Shown: positions 25,400 through 33,376 of the stretch, piece by piece | Position numbering within the stretch: position 1 is the first letter of the stretch | How the letters are laid out: each line of letters begins with the position of its first letter | Assembly: GCF_003194605.1 (NCBI RefSeq) | Contig: NZ_QHKY01000004.1 | Span: 372,001 to 436,000, forward strand | Source of the DNA: Nocardioides gilvus | GTDB taxonomy: Bacteria > Actinomycetota > Actinomycetes > Propionibacteriales > Nocardioidaceae | Reading direction: 5' to 3' | DNA: 64,000 bases | Position numbers and translations under genes: made by a program | Notes under the pieces: generated by a model | What the model saw: only the letters and a program-made list of their open reading frames with translations | Told to the model about the DNA's origin: nothing | The model's database searches: none

Positions 25400-26479
25400 A
25401 TGACGACCCCCACCTCCGACGTCGACCCGGTGGAGGTGGGCCCGATCCGGCAGTCGGATGCGGAGACCCGCTCGGGCCGGCCGCCTCGCCCGTACACGTC
25501 GCCGAAGCACCGGGTGCTCGCGATGGCTGTCTACGCGGCGGCACTCACCCTGTGGACCGCTTTCGTCGGGTTGCCCAACGACCCAATCGGGGTCTTCCTG
25601 TGGTTCTGGGCTGCCGGCATCGCCTGGAACATCGACGCGCCGCGTGGCTACCACCTCGGCTTCCCGCGGGACTGGTGGCCAGCGTTGTTGGCCCTGGCCA
25701 TCTACTGGTTCACCCGCGGCCTGGCCGACGAGCTGGGTCTGGCGGTGCACGTCACCGAACCGATCCGGGTCGACCAGTGGCTCAACGGGCTCTTCGGCGG
25801 CAACCCCAATGAGATCCCCACCGCGGTCCTGCAACGCGAACTCTGCGGTGACCCGTGCTCTGCCGGCAACGAAGCCCGCTGGTACGACCTCTTCCTCAGC
25901 ACCGTGTACGCCTCCCACTTTCTGGTCGGCATCTCCATGGCTGTGGTGCTGTGGGTGCGCAACCGCACTGTGTGGCTGATGTGGATGCGTCGCTACCTCG
26001 CGATCAACTACGCCGGTCTGGCCATTTACTTCCTCTACCCGATGGCGCCGCCGTGGTGGGCCTCGCGCGAGGGTTACCTCCCCGACCTGCCCAGGATCAC
26101 CAGCCGGGGCTGGTCCGACATCGGTCTCGAACGCGCCAACATCGTGTTGCAGGGCATGGGAAATCCGGTCGCAGCGATGCCTTCCCTGCATGCGGGCATC
26201 GCCTTCCTGGTCGCCTTCTGGGCCATCGCACGTCTGCGCTCCAGCCTGCGGTACCTGATGCTGCTCTACCCGTTGACCATGTCGGTCGCCCTGACGTACT
26301 TCTCCGAGCACTACGTCATCGACCTGATCGCCGGTGGGCTGCTGGCTGGCGCAGTGATGGTGGGCTGCCGTGCCTGGGAGTCGTGGCGGGCACGGCGAGC
26401 CCGACCGGTGGTCACCACCGCGGAGGCTCAGGAGTTCACTGGATCAGCCGTGGCGGGCGGGCGATTCGGTCGGGGGTGA
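25400..26479 (+). CDS. PAP2-superfamily membrane protein (Aur1/inositol phosphotransferase-like)
   Basis: The product is 359 residues from the ATG at 25400. It has several membrane segments and PAP2 motifs C2 (MPSLHAGIAF) and C3 (SEHYVIDLIAGG) in the C-terminal third. The upstream loop with FLYPMAPPWWASREG is typical of the Aur1-like group. Such proteins hydrolyse or transfer lipid phosphates. The stop abuts the stop of the convergent response regulator within the palindrome TGATCA. A role in membrane remodelling during stress is inference from context. Confidence 0.85.
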   Translation: MTTPTSDVDPVEVGPIRQSDAETRSGRPPRPYTSPKHRVLAMAVYAAALTLWTAFVGLPNDPIGVFLWFWAAGIAWNIDAPRGYHLGFPRDWWPALLALAIYWFTRGLADELGLAVHVTEPIRVDQWLNGLFGGNPNEIPTAVLQRELCGDPCSAGNEARWYDLFLSTVYASHFLVGISMAVVLWVRNRTVWLMWMRRYLAINYAGLAIYFLYPMAPPWWASREGYLPDLPRITSRGWSDIGLERANIVLQGMGNPVAAMPSLHAGIAFLVAFWAIARLRSSLRYLMLLYPLTMSVALTYFSEHYVIDLIAGGLLAGAVMVGCRAWESWRARRARPVVTTAEAQEFTGSAVAGGRFGRG

Positions 26480-27139
26480 TCAGCCCTTCGAAGAGCGTCT
26501 CAGGAGTTTGGTCGCCAACACCGCGGCCTGGGTCCGTCGCTCCAGGCCGAGCTTCGCCAAGATGCTGGAGACGTAGTTCTTCACCGTCTTCTCGGCCAGA
26601 AACATCCGCTCGCCGATCTGACGGTTGGTGAGTCCGTCTGCCACCAGTTCGAGGATGCGCCGCTCCTGATCGGTCAGGGCTTCCAGTTCCGGAGCCGCCC
26701 GGTCAGGGTGGCGGATTCGATCCACGACGACGTCCATGAGTCGAGGGTCGATCAGGGAGTGCCCCGCAGCCACCCGGCGCACTGCGGCGACGAGGTCCGC
26801 CGACTTCGCCTCCTTGAGGAGGTAGCCCGAGGCACCGGCCATGATGGCTGCGAACAAGGCCTCGTCATCGTCGTACGACGTCAGGATGAGCCCATTGATG
26901 GAAGGGTCCACGGACCTGACAGCGCGGCACACGTCGATCCCGGATCCGTCGGGCAGTCGTCCGTCCAGGATCGCGACATCGGGTTTCAATGCGGGGATGC
27001 GGTCCGTGGCAGTGACGGCGGAGCCGGTCTCACCCACCACGTCGATGTCGCCCGCCGCCTCGAGCAAGGCCCGAAGCCCCCTCCTGACCACGTCGTGATC
27101 GTCCAGGATGAAGACCCGGATTCTGGCTTCACTCGTCAT
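26480..27139 (-). CDS. NarL/LuxR response regulator, DosR (DevR)-like
   Basis: The product is 219 residues from the ATG at 27139. The receiver has the acidic pair near residues 13-14 and the phosphoacceptor Asp59 in AILDGRLPDGSGIDVC, plus the switch Lys in LLKEAK. The C-terminal LuxR helix-turn-helix (LTDQERRILELVADGLTNRQI, then FLAEKTVKNYVSSILAKLGLERRTQAA) is nearly identical to what I recall of mycobacterial DosR. Its start overlaps dosS by 11 bases. DosR activates the hypoxia/NO dormancy regulon in mycobacteria. Confidence 0.92.
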   Translation of the reverse strand: MTSEARIRVFILDDHDVVRRGLRALLEAAGDIDVVGETGSAVTATDRIPALKPDVAILDGRLPDGSGIDVCRAVRSVDPSINGLILTSYDDDEALFAAIMAGASGYLLKEAKSADLVAAVRRVAAGHSLIDPRLMDVVVDRIRHPDRAAPELEALTDQERRILELVADGLTNRQIGERMFLAEKTVKNYVSSILAKLGLERRTQAAVLATKLLRRSSKG

Positions 27140-28865
27140 CGAGCGTCTCCCTTCTGGTTCCGGCGCGGGGCGTGGGCACCGACCATGTGACTCGAGTGCC
27201 GTTCCCCTCGCCGGGTTGCACCGTGTACGTCCCTGATCGGGCCCGCGCTCGCTGCTCCAGGTTGTGGAGGCCACTGCGCCGCTCGGGGGTGCCGATTCCC
27301 TTCCCGTCATCCTGGACGCTCACTTCGAGACGGTCGCCACGGACGCGAGCCACCACCAACGCGGTCGAAGCCTCGGCGTGTCGGGCAACGTTGCTGAGCG
27401 ACTCCCTCACCACGGCGCAGACGTCGTCGGACAACCTCTCGTCCGTGGCAGAGTCCACGGGGCCGATGAACTGGAGCCGGGGCAGGTAGCCCAGCGACGG
27501 GGCAAAGGAGGCGCACACTTCGAGCAACTGACCTCGCAACCCCACACTGCTGCCCGGCTCGGTGCGAAGGTGGAAGATGTAGGTCCTGATCTGACGGATC
27601 GCGTCATCCAGTTGGTCGACGACGTCGCTGATCAGGTCAGACACCCCGCCCTCAGCCTTGGCGGCGGCTCCCTGGAGGGACATCCCTGCAGCGAAGAGCT
27701 GCTGGATCACCTGGTCGTGCAGGTCACGGGCGATGCGCGCGCGGTCCTCCAGGATGAGGGAGCGCTGCGCCTCGCGTCTCGCCTCCGCCAGCTCGAGGGC
27801 GACGGAGCCGTGGTGGGCGAAGTTGGTGGCCATGGCCACCTCAGCCTCGGCGAAGGGGTGCGCCCCCGGACGGCGCCCCACGACCAGGACGCCACTGACC
27901 GCCTCGCCGCCGGCCATCGGCAGGACCATCACCGGGCCAAGGGGCACGACGTCACCGATCACCACGCGCGACAAGCCGTCACCATGATGGCGCGCGGCGT
28001 CCTCGAAGACCTCTGGTTGGCCAGTTCGCAGCACCTTCTCGGCCACGGTCCCCGCGAGCTGGTAATTGAAGTGCGCCAAGCGCTCAGCGTCGAGGCCGAC
28101 GGCGACCGCCACTCCCAGGAGATCTTCCTGTGCAGGGAGGACCACGGCCACCAGGTCAGCAACGGCCAACTCCGCGACCCGCTGCCCGATGGTGCGCAAC
28201 GCCTGCTCTCCCGAGGCGACGAGCACCCGGCGCGTCATGTCCGTGGTGGCCTCCAGCCACTCCTGCCGCTGCACGGACTCCTCGTAGAGGCGCGCATTCT
28301 CGATCGCGACCCCTGCCGTGGCGGCCAGGGACAGCACCAGTTCCTCGTCCTCTGGGGTGAAGTTTCCCTCCCGCGGGGAGGCCAGGTACAGGTTGCCGAA
28401 GATCTCCCCCCGCACCCGGATCGGAACGCCGAGGAAGCCCTTCATCTCCGGATGGCCCGGGGGGAAGCCCACCGACCGGGGATCGTCACCGATCACTCGT
28501 AGGCGGATCGGGCGCGGGTCGTCGATGAGTGCACCCAACAGCCCGCGACCCTGCGGGAGATGACCGATGCGGCGCACTGTCTCCTCGTCGATGCCCGAGT
28601 GGATGAAGTCCTGCACGCCCGTCCCGTCGGCCGCGATGACACCGAGGGCACCGTACGGGGCGTCCACGAGGTGGCAGGCGACCACGACGATGCGCTCGAG
28701 GACAGAGGTGAGGTTGAGATCCCCGACGATCGACCGGTTGGCGCGAAGAAGAGATCGCACCTTGCCCTGCGCGCCCAGTCCGTCCTGCGCCTGCTCAACC
28801 AGCCGGGACCGCAACGCGTCCGATTGCAGGCGAGGACCCTCGGTGTGGTGCACACCTTCCCCCAT
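27129..28865 (-). CDS. DosS/DosT-like GAF-GAF sensor histidine kinase (heme sensor)
   Basis: The 578-residue product has GAF-A (about 50-195), GAF-B (about 225-365), a HisKA_3 domain with phosphoacceptor His383 in ARDLHDQVIQQLF, and an ATPase with ESLSNVARHAEAS and DDGKG. In GAF-A, His138 in GFPPGHPEM aligns by eye with the proximal heme ligand His149 of M. tuberculosis DosS. It therefore probably senses O2, NO or CO through heme. It follows two USP genes and precedes dosR. Confidence 0.9.
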   Translation of the reverse strand: MGEGVHHTEGPRLQSDALRSRLVEQAQDGLGAQGKVRSLLRANRSIVGDLNLTSVLERIVVVACHLVDAPYGALGVIAADGTGVQDFIHSGIDEETVRRIGHLPQGRGLLGALIDDPRPIRLRVIGDDPRSVGFPPGHPEMKGFLGVPIRVRGEIFGNLYLASPREGNFTPEDEELVLSLAATAGVAIENARLYEESVQRQEWLEATTDMTRRVLVASGEQALRTIGQRVAELAVADLVAVVLPAQEDLLGVAVAVGLDAERLAHFNYQLAGTVAEKVLRTGQPEVFEDAARHHGDGLSRVVIGDVVPLGPVMVLPMAGGEAVSGVLVVGRRPGAHPFAEAEVAMATNFAHHGSVALELAEARREAQRSLILEDRARIARDLHDQVIQQLFAAGMSLQGAAAKAEGGVSDLISDVVDQLDDAIRQIRTYIFHLRTEPGSSVGLRGQLLEVCASFAPSLGYLPRLQFIGPVDSATDERLSDDVCAVVRESLSNVARHAEASTALVVARVRGDRLEVSVQDDGKGIGTPERRSGLHNLEQRARARSGTYTVQPGEGNGTRVTWSVPTPRAGTRRETLDDE

Positions 28866-28920
28866 GCTTCGACCCTAGAGGCTCCCGTCGCGTGGCACCA
28901 CGCCCACAGGCCATCAGGTT

Positions 28921-29820
28921 TCACCTTCCGGTGCGGGATTCATCGTCGCGGGCGACATCGACCAGAACTACTGGGCAAGGCGCCTCCCGCAGGACGGCCC
29001 GGGCCACCGGTCCGAGGTGGGCGGGCAGCCGCATCCATGGGTCGCGCCGACCGATGACGAGCAAGTCGGATTCGCGGGCGTACTCGAGCAGTACGTCGGT
29101 GGCCGGCCCGTGGGTCACCTCGAGCGACACCTCGACCCCGGTCGTGTCAACCTCGCCCAACAGAGCAGCGACCTCGCACTCCGCTCGCTCGACCCACGCG
29201 GTCCTCTCGGGCACAGTCAGGGCGAACTGCTCGTAGTCTCCCGGGAGGGTCCACACATGCACCACCGACAGGCGGGCGCGGCTCAATCGGGCGGCATCGC
29301 GCGCTGCCTCCAGGACGGGTCGTGCGCCCCGGGGGTCGTCAATCCCCACGGTGACCGTTGACCCGTCGTCAAAACTGTGGATGGGGGCCCAGCGTTCGGG
29401 CACGGAGACGACCGGGACCCGCGAACGGGCGGCGACACCGCTGGAGATCGATCGCGTCACGACGCGCCGTGCCCGCGAGAGGTGGCGTCGCTGCAGCACC
29501 ACGGTGCTGGCCCTGTTGGCCGCTTGGACGAGAGCAGGAACCACGGGACCGGCGACCAGTTCCGAGGTGATGGACAGCGCGTGGCTTGAGTGCTGCGCAA
29601 GGTACTCGATGGAGTTCTGGAGCACGAGCCGCCCCCTGCCCTCCAGGTCGAGAGACACCAGAGGGACAGTCTCAGGGCCCTGCTCCAGTCTCGCGACCAC
29701 GTGCACCAGGTGCAGAGAGGTCCCGACGCGTACCGCTTCGTCGGCCGCGTACTTCAGCGCTGCATCCATGGGCACCGGGGCCACCGCAACCACGATCGAA
29801 CGCCTTGTCTGGTCAGGCAC
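28921..29820 (-). CDS. Universal stress protein, two tandem USP domains
   Basis: The 299-residue product has two USP domains. The first starts SIVVAVAPVPMDAALKYAADEA. The second starts near residue 155 (TVTVGIDDPRGARPVLEAARD) and ends with DLLVIGRRDPWMRLPAHLGPVARAVLREAPCPVVLV. The Gly-rich ATP loop G2xG9xG(S/T) is only partly kept (GRRDP...LGPVA), so nucleotide binding is uncertain. It sits between a second USP gene and dosS, like Rv3134c beside dosRS in M. tuberculosis. Confidence 0.9.
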   Translation of the reverse strand: MPDQTRRSIVVAVAPVPMDAALKYAADEAVRVGTSLHLVHVVARLEQGPETVPLVSLDLEGRGRLVLQNSIEYLAQHSSHALSITSELVAGPVVPALVQAANRASTVVLQRRHLSRARRVVTRSISSGVAARSRVPVVSVPERWAPIHSFDDGSTVTVGIDDPRGARPVLEAARDAARLSRARLSVVHVWTLPGDYEQFALTVPERTAWVERAECEVAALLGEVDTTGVEVSLEVTHGPATDVLLEYARESDLLVIGRRDPWMRLPAHLGPVARAVLREAPCPVVLVDVARDDESRTGR

Positions 29821-29838
29821 AACGCGCTCCCGTCACGC

Positions 29839-30747
29839 TCATCGTGGGTCCTCGGAGCCCTTCCGTTCGTTGAGGTCCCCGTTGGCAGCGACCAACATCA
29901 CCGGGCAGGCCGAGTCCCTGATCACCGCTCGGGCCACAGACCCCAGGTGTGAGCCCACGGGAATCAGGGCGTCGTGGCGTCCGAGCACGATCAGCTCGCT
30001 CGTCCGCGTGGCCTCGATGAGCAGGTCTGCGGGGGCGCTCCTGTGCACCTCGACCTCGACCTGGACGCCTGCCTCCTTGGCGACGGCGTCGATGGCGGCG
30101 TGGATCGCGCCGGTGTCGCGCCTGATCCACTCCTGCAACTCGCTGGCGCTCAGCAAGGACTCACGGTAGACGTCGGGGATGTCGACCGCGTGCAGGACTC
30201 TCAGCCCGCTGTTTCGCTCGGCTGCTTCCCTGACCCCGGCCCGGATCAGACCCTGCGACCCCTCGGGGTCCTCGAGACCCACGGTGACGGTCCGGTGTGC
30301 ATAGTTGGGCGACGTCCATCCCTCGGGTACACCCACCACCGGCACCTCGGCCCGGGCTGCCACCCCGCCGGTCACCGACCGGGTGATCACACGCCGGAGG
30401 CGCGACAGATCGCGGTGCTGCAGGACCACCATGCAGGCGCTCTCTGTCGCCTGCACCAACGCGGGGACCACTAAACCCGTGATCAACTCGGCGGTCACCT
30501 CGATCGACTCTCCCGAGACCTCGCGAACCTTCGCAGCCGCTGCGCCCAGGATGATCCGCCCGAATCGATGGAGGTCAACGCTCTCCAGGAGGGCCGGGGG
30601 TGGGCCATGGTGCATGGGTCGCAACACATGCACCAGGTGCACCCCGCAGCCACGCCGGGTCGCCTCTCTCACCGCCCACGCAGCGGCGGCGTCGATCGGG
30701 TGCTCCCCAACGGCGAGCAGGATGTGGGGTGAGCGATCTCCCGGCAC
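29839..30747 (-). CDS. Universal stress protein, two tandem USP domains
   Basis: The 302-residue product is a paralogue of its downstream neighbour, with the same plan: HILLAVGEHPIDAAAAWAVREA at the start of domain 1, TVTVGLEDPEGSQGLIRAGVREA at domain 2, and ELIVLGRHDALIPVGSHLGSVARAVIRDSACPVMLV at the end. The two USPs probably arose by local duplication. It begins six bases after the hsp20 stop, so all five genes hsp20-usp-usp-dosS-dosR should be one transcript. Confidence 0.9.
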   Translation of the reverse strand: MPGDRSPHILLAVGEHPIDAAAAWAVREATRRGCGVHLVHVLRPMHHGPPPALLESVDLHRFGRIILGAAAAKVREVSGESIEVTAELITGLVVPALVQATESACMVVLQHRDLSRLRRVITRSVTGGVAARAEVPVVGVPEGWTSPNYAHRTVTVGLEDPEGSQGLIRAGVREAAERNSGLRVLHAVDIPDVYRESLLSASELQEWIRRDTGAIHAAIDAVAKEAGVQVEVEVHRSAPADLLIEATRTSELIVLGRHDALIPVGSHLGSVARAVIRDSACPVMLVAANGDLNERKGSEDPR

Positions 30748-30753
30748 GGTGGA

Positions 30754-31179
30754 TCAGCTCTCGGCACGTGCGACCGGGATCTTCCGGGCAGCCGGTGCGG
30801 AGTCGTCCACCGGGACACGAACCTCCAGCACTCCCCCTCGGTACTCGGCGGAGATCTCCTCCGTCCTGCTCCCCCGGGGAAGCGAGATGCTCCGGGCGAA
30901 GGAGCCGTAGTGGAACTCGTCGTGACCACGCTCGTGGGACTCCTCGCTCCGCTCACCCTTGATCGTGAGCTCGTCGTCAGCCGTGGTGATCTCGACGTCC
31001 TTGTCCGGATCGATGCCGGGCAGATCGGCCCTCAACACGTAGGTGCCCTCGTCCATGTAGTCCTCGATCCGCACGAAGGGCGCGCCCCCCAGACTCGGAA
31101 GGGCCAGACCGAGATCGGCCCCCAACCACGACCTCAGGTCCGCCATGGGGTTCGCGCCAAACTTCGCCACAGCACTCAT
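30754..31179 (-). CDS. Hsp20/alpha-crystallin small heat shock protein (second copy)
   Basis: The product is 141 residues from the ATG at 31179, which has AAGGAGG upstream on the minus strand. The alpha-crystallin domain runs from FVRIEDYMDEGTYVLRADLPG to GGVLEVRVPV. It resembles the Acr/HspX class linked to the DosR regulon. It is the first gene of the dosRS operon and shares a divergent promoter region with the third USP gene. Confidence 0.93.
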   Translation of the reverse strand: MSAVAKFGANPMADLRSWLGADLGLALPSLGGAPFVRIEDYMDEGTYVLRADLPGIDPDKDVEITTADDELTIKGERSEESHERGHDEFHYGSFARSISLPRGSRTEEISAEYRGGVLEVRVPVDDSAPAARKIPVARAES

Positions 31180-31241
31180 GATCCTGCCTCCTTGGTCTCG
31201 GCCCACCCCACTGGTGGCACCTTCTCTTCACCACCGTGCCG

Positions 31242-31292
31242 TGCCCCGAGTCCGGGGCAACAGGGCCGAAGTGCCCGGCGGCCCGGGCCCTG
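31242..31292. promoter_or_regulatory. Nested inverted repeats in the hsp20/usp divergent control region
   Basis: TGCCCCG-AGTC-CGGGGCA (31242-31259) is a 7-base perfect inverted repeat with a 4-base spacer. CAGGGCC (31261-31267) pairs with GGCCCTG (31286-31292), and GGGCCGAAGTGCCC lies inside it. These are candidate sites for the local response regulator, but none fits the mycobacterial DosR consensus well. Confidence 0.45.
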
Positions 31293-31334
31293 CGCCCGTG
31301 TCGGTCGGCAACCGGATCAGGCCATGCTCTGTCC

Positions 31335-32180
31335 ATGACCACAGACTTGGACCCTCTCGACGTACGTGGTCGGATCATTGCCGCATTCGACGGTTCCGAC
31401 CACGCGGAACGGGCGCTCGTCTGGGCTGCGGAGCAGGCGGCGGTCGAGCACCGGCCCCTGGTTGTCCTCCAGCTGGGGCCCGGGGACACCGAGCCCCTCG
31501 ACCGGGCGGTGGCGGAAGTCAGACGTACGCACCCCGGGATCCCCGTCACGGGACATGCCGTGCCCGGCGACCCTCGCGCCGGGTTGGTTGACCTCTCCAC
31601 GCAGGCCCACATGCTGGTGCTCGGTTCCCGGGGACGGGGCACCATGAAGAGCCTGCTGCTCGGTTCCGTCAGCACCGCTGTCACGGCGCACTCTGCCTGC
31701 CCGGTCATCGTCTGCCGTCCCCCGGCCGTGAATTCCCCCCGTGCGGGCGTGGTGGTCGGGGCCGACGCGACACCGCAGTCGCGACCGGTCATCGAATTCG
31801 CCTATCGCCATGCTTCCTTCCACGGCCTGCACCTCACCGTGCTGCACACCTTCTGGGACGCGGCCGCGGCCCTCGCCCAGTATCGGGCGGCTCGGGGCGC
31901 AGAGGTCGAGGACCCGGCGTTGGACGATCTCCGTCTCGCGCTCGCGGAATCCGTCGCGGGCTTCGCCGAGAAGTACCCCGACGTGCAGGTCACACTGACT
32001 CTCCGGCACGGCCTGACCGACGAGGCCCTCAGCCCTCGTGGCCAGGGCTGGGACCTGATCGTCGTGGGCCGCCACCCGGCGTCCTCCCTCCAACGAATCC
32101 TCGCCGGCTCCGTCGCCACTGCGGTCCTGGAGCGGTCCCACTCGACGGTGGCAGTGGTTCCGGAGGAGTCCGGGGCGTAG
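31335..32180 (+). CDS. Universal stress protein, two tandem USP domains
   Basis: The product is 281 residues from the ATG at 31335; the frame stays open upstream but those residues do not look like a USP. Domain 1 begins RIIAAFDGSDHAERALVWAAEQA and ends with the full ATP-binding loop LVLGSRGRGTMKSLLLGSVSTAVTAHSACPVIV. Domain 2 has LIVVGRHPASSLQRILAGSVATAVLERS. Unlike the two neighbours it keeps the classic ATP loop, so it is probably the nucleotide-binding type. It is divergent from the hsp20-dosRS operon. Confidence 0.9.
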   Translation: MTTDLDPLDVRGRIIAAFDGSDHAERALVWAAEQAAVEHRPLVVLQLGPGDTEPLDRAVAEVRRTHPGIPVTGHAVPGDPRAGLVDLSTQAHMLVLGSRGRGTMKSLLLGSVSTAVTAHSACPVIVCRPPAVNSPRAGVVVGADATPQSRPVIEFAYRHASFHGLHLTVLHTFWDAAAALAQYRAARGAEVEDPALDDLRLALAESVAGFAEKYPDVQVTLTLRHGLTDEALSPRGQGWDLIVVGRHPASSLQRILAGSVATAVLERSHSTVAVVPEESGA

Positions 32181-32231
32181 TGCGGGGTCGCAGCGGGCGA
32201 ACGTCGCGATCCAAGAACTGTGGAGAAGACG

Positions 32232-32617
32232 ATGAGGGCATTGACCTACGACGGATCGGGGCGGCGCATGTGGGTGGAGGTCCCGGACAACGATCGACGG
32301 AACGCAGGCTGAGCAGGTCCGCGTCCCCTTCGCCGACCGGGCTCTCCACCCACTGCCCGACGCGGTCTCGGACGAGCAGGCGTTGCTGCTGCCCGACATC
32401 CTGCCCACGGCGTACGAGGTGGGTGTCCGCAATGGACCGCGTGGCTCCCGGCTCCACGGTGGCTGTCCTCGGCGCCGGCCCCAGCGGCACGCTGGCCAAC
32501 GTGGGGGTGGACGGCCTGGTCACCCACCGCTTCGGGCTGGACGAGATCCAGGACGCGTATGACGCCTTCGAGCGACCCGCGGACAGTGGCGCGCTCAAGG
32601 TGGCGCTGTTCCAGTAG
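32232..32617 (+). pseudogene. Decayed zinc-dependent alcohol dehydrogenase
   Basis: Three pieces of one medium-chain alcohol dehydrogenase are left. An ATG at 32232 opens MRALTYDGSG and stops at 32310. A second frame then reads IDGTQAEQVRVPFADRALHP and DILPTAYEVGV. After a one-base shift near 32430 a third frame reads PGSTVAVLGAGPSG, jumps to NVGVDGLVTHRFGLDEIQDAY and stops at 32617. About 385 bases remain of a gene normally over 1 kb, so the zinc-binding domain and much of the Rossmann domain are deleted. Confidence 0.85.
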
Positions 32618-32739
32618 CGGCTCCGCTCCACGGGACCATGGACCCTTGACGGGGTGCCAGCCGCCTCTGCTGCACGTCGGGGTCGCCGGCCATGGTGGAG
32701 GCGGGCCATCCGGCCATCGACTCCGCGAGGGAGAACGCC

Positions 32740-33360
32740 ATGGAAACCTCCGACACCACTCATGCCTCCACCAGCCACCCCGACCCGGCCCAGGCCGATC
32801 CCACCCGGGGCCCCCGTCCGACTGATCCTCGACACGTCGGCCTGACCCGCCCGGCTCGCCTTGCGCTCGCGGTGCTGCGCATCGGCTTCGGCCTCACCTT
32901 CCTGTGGGCCTTCTTCGACAAGTTGCTCGCCCTGGGCTTCGCCACCGGACGCGACGAGGAGGGCAACGTCGACCGGTTCGGCGACGCGGCCTGGATCAAC
33001 GACGGCAGCCCCACCGAGGGCTTCCTCACCTTCGGGGCCGACGGCCCGTTCGAGGAGTTCTACAACTCGATCGCCGGCGACGCCTGGGCCGACTGGCTCT
33101 TCATGGTCGGCCTCATCTGCATCGGTGTCGCGCTCACCCTGGGTGTCGCGATGCGTGTCGCCGCGGCCAGCGGAGCCCTGCTGTACGTGTTGATGTGGAC
33201 GGTCGTCCTGCCCCCGGAGAACAACCCGGTGATCGACGACCACCTGCTCTCAGCCGTGGCGCTGGTGGTGCTCGCTCTCACCTGTGCCGGTGACACCTGG
33301 GGCCTGGGTCGCTGGTGGGGACACACCTCGGTCGTCCAGGGAAACCCGGTCCTGCGCTGA
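32740..33360 (+). CDS. DoxX-family membrane protein
   Basis: The product is 206 residues from the ATG at 32740 behind GAGGGAG. After a Pro/Thr-rich N terminus it has four membrane segments: LALAVLRIGFGLTFLWAFFDKLL is the first, and the last two flank the short PPENNPVIDDH loop, typical of the DoxX/DoxD-like group. The large loop between segments 1 and 2 is characteristic. The role may be thiosulfate or thiol/quinone redox, but is not proven for this branch. Confidence 0.85.
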   Translation: METSDTTHASTSHPDPAQADPTRGPRPTDPRHVGLTRPARLALAVLRIGFGLTFLWAFFDKLLALGFATGRDEEGNVDRFGDAAWINDGSPTEGFLTFGADGPFEEFYNSIAGDAWADWLFMVGLICIGVALTLGVAMRVAAASGALLYVLMWTVVLPPENNPVIDDHLLSAVALVVLALTCAGDTWGLGRWWGHTSVVQGNPVLR

Positions 33361-33376
33361 CCTCGAGGGAGGCACG

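Noticed and set aside
31335..32180. A longer N terminus for the third USP from 31236
   Set aside because: The extra 33 residues are Pro/Arg/Cys-rich and cover the inverted repeats of the control region; the USP fold begins just after the ATG at 31335.
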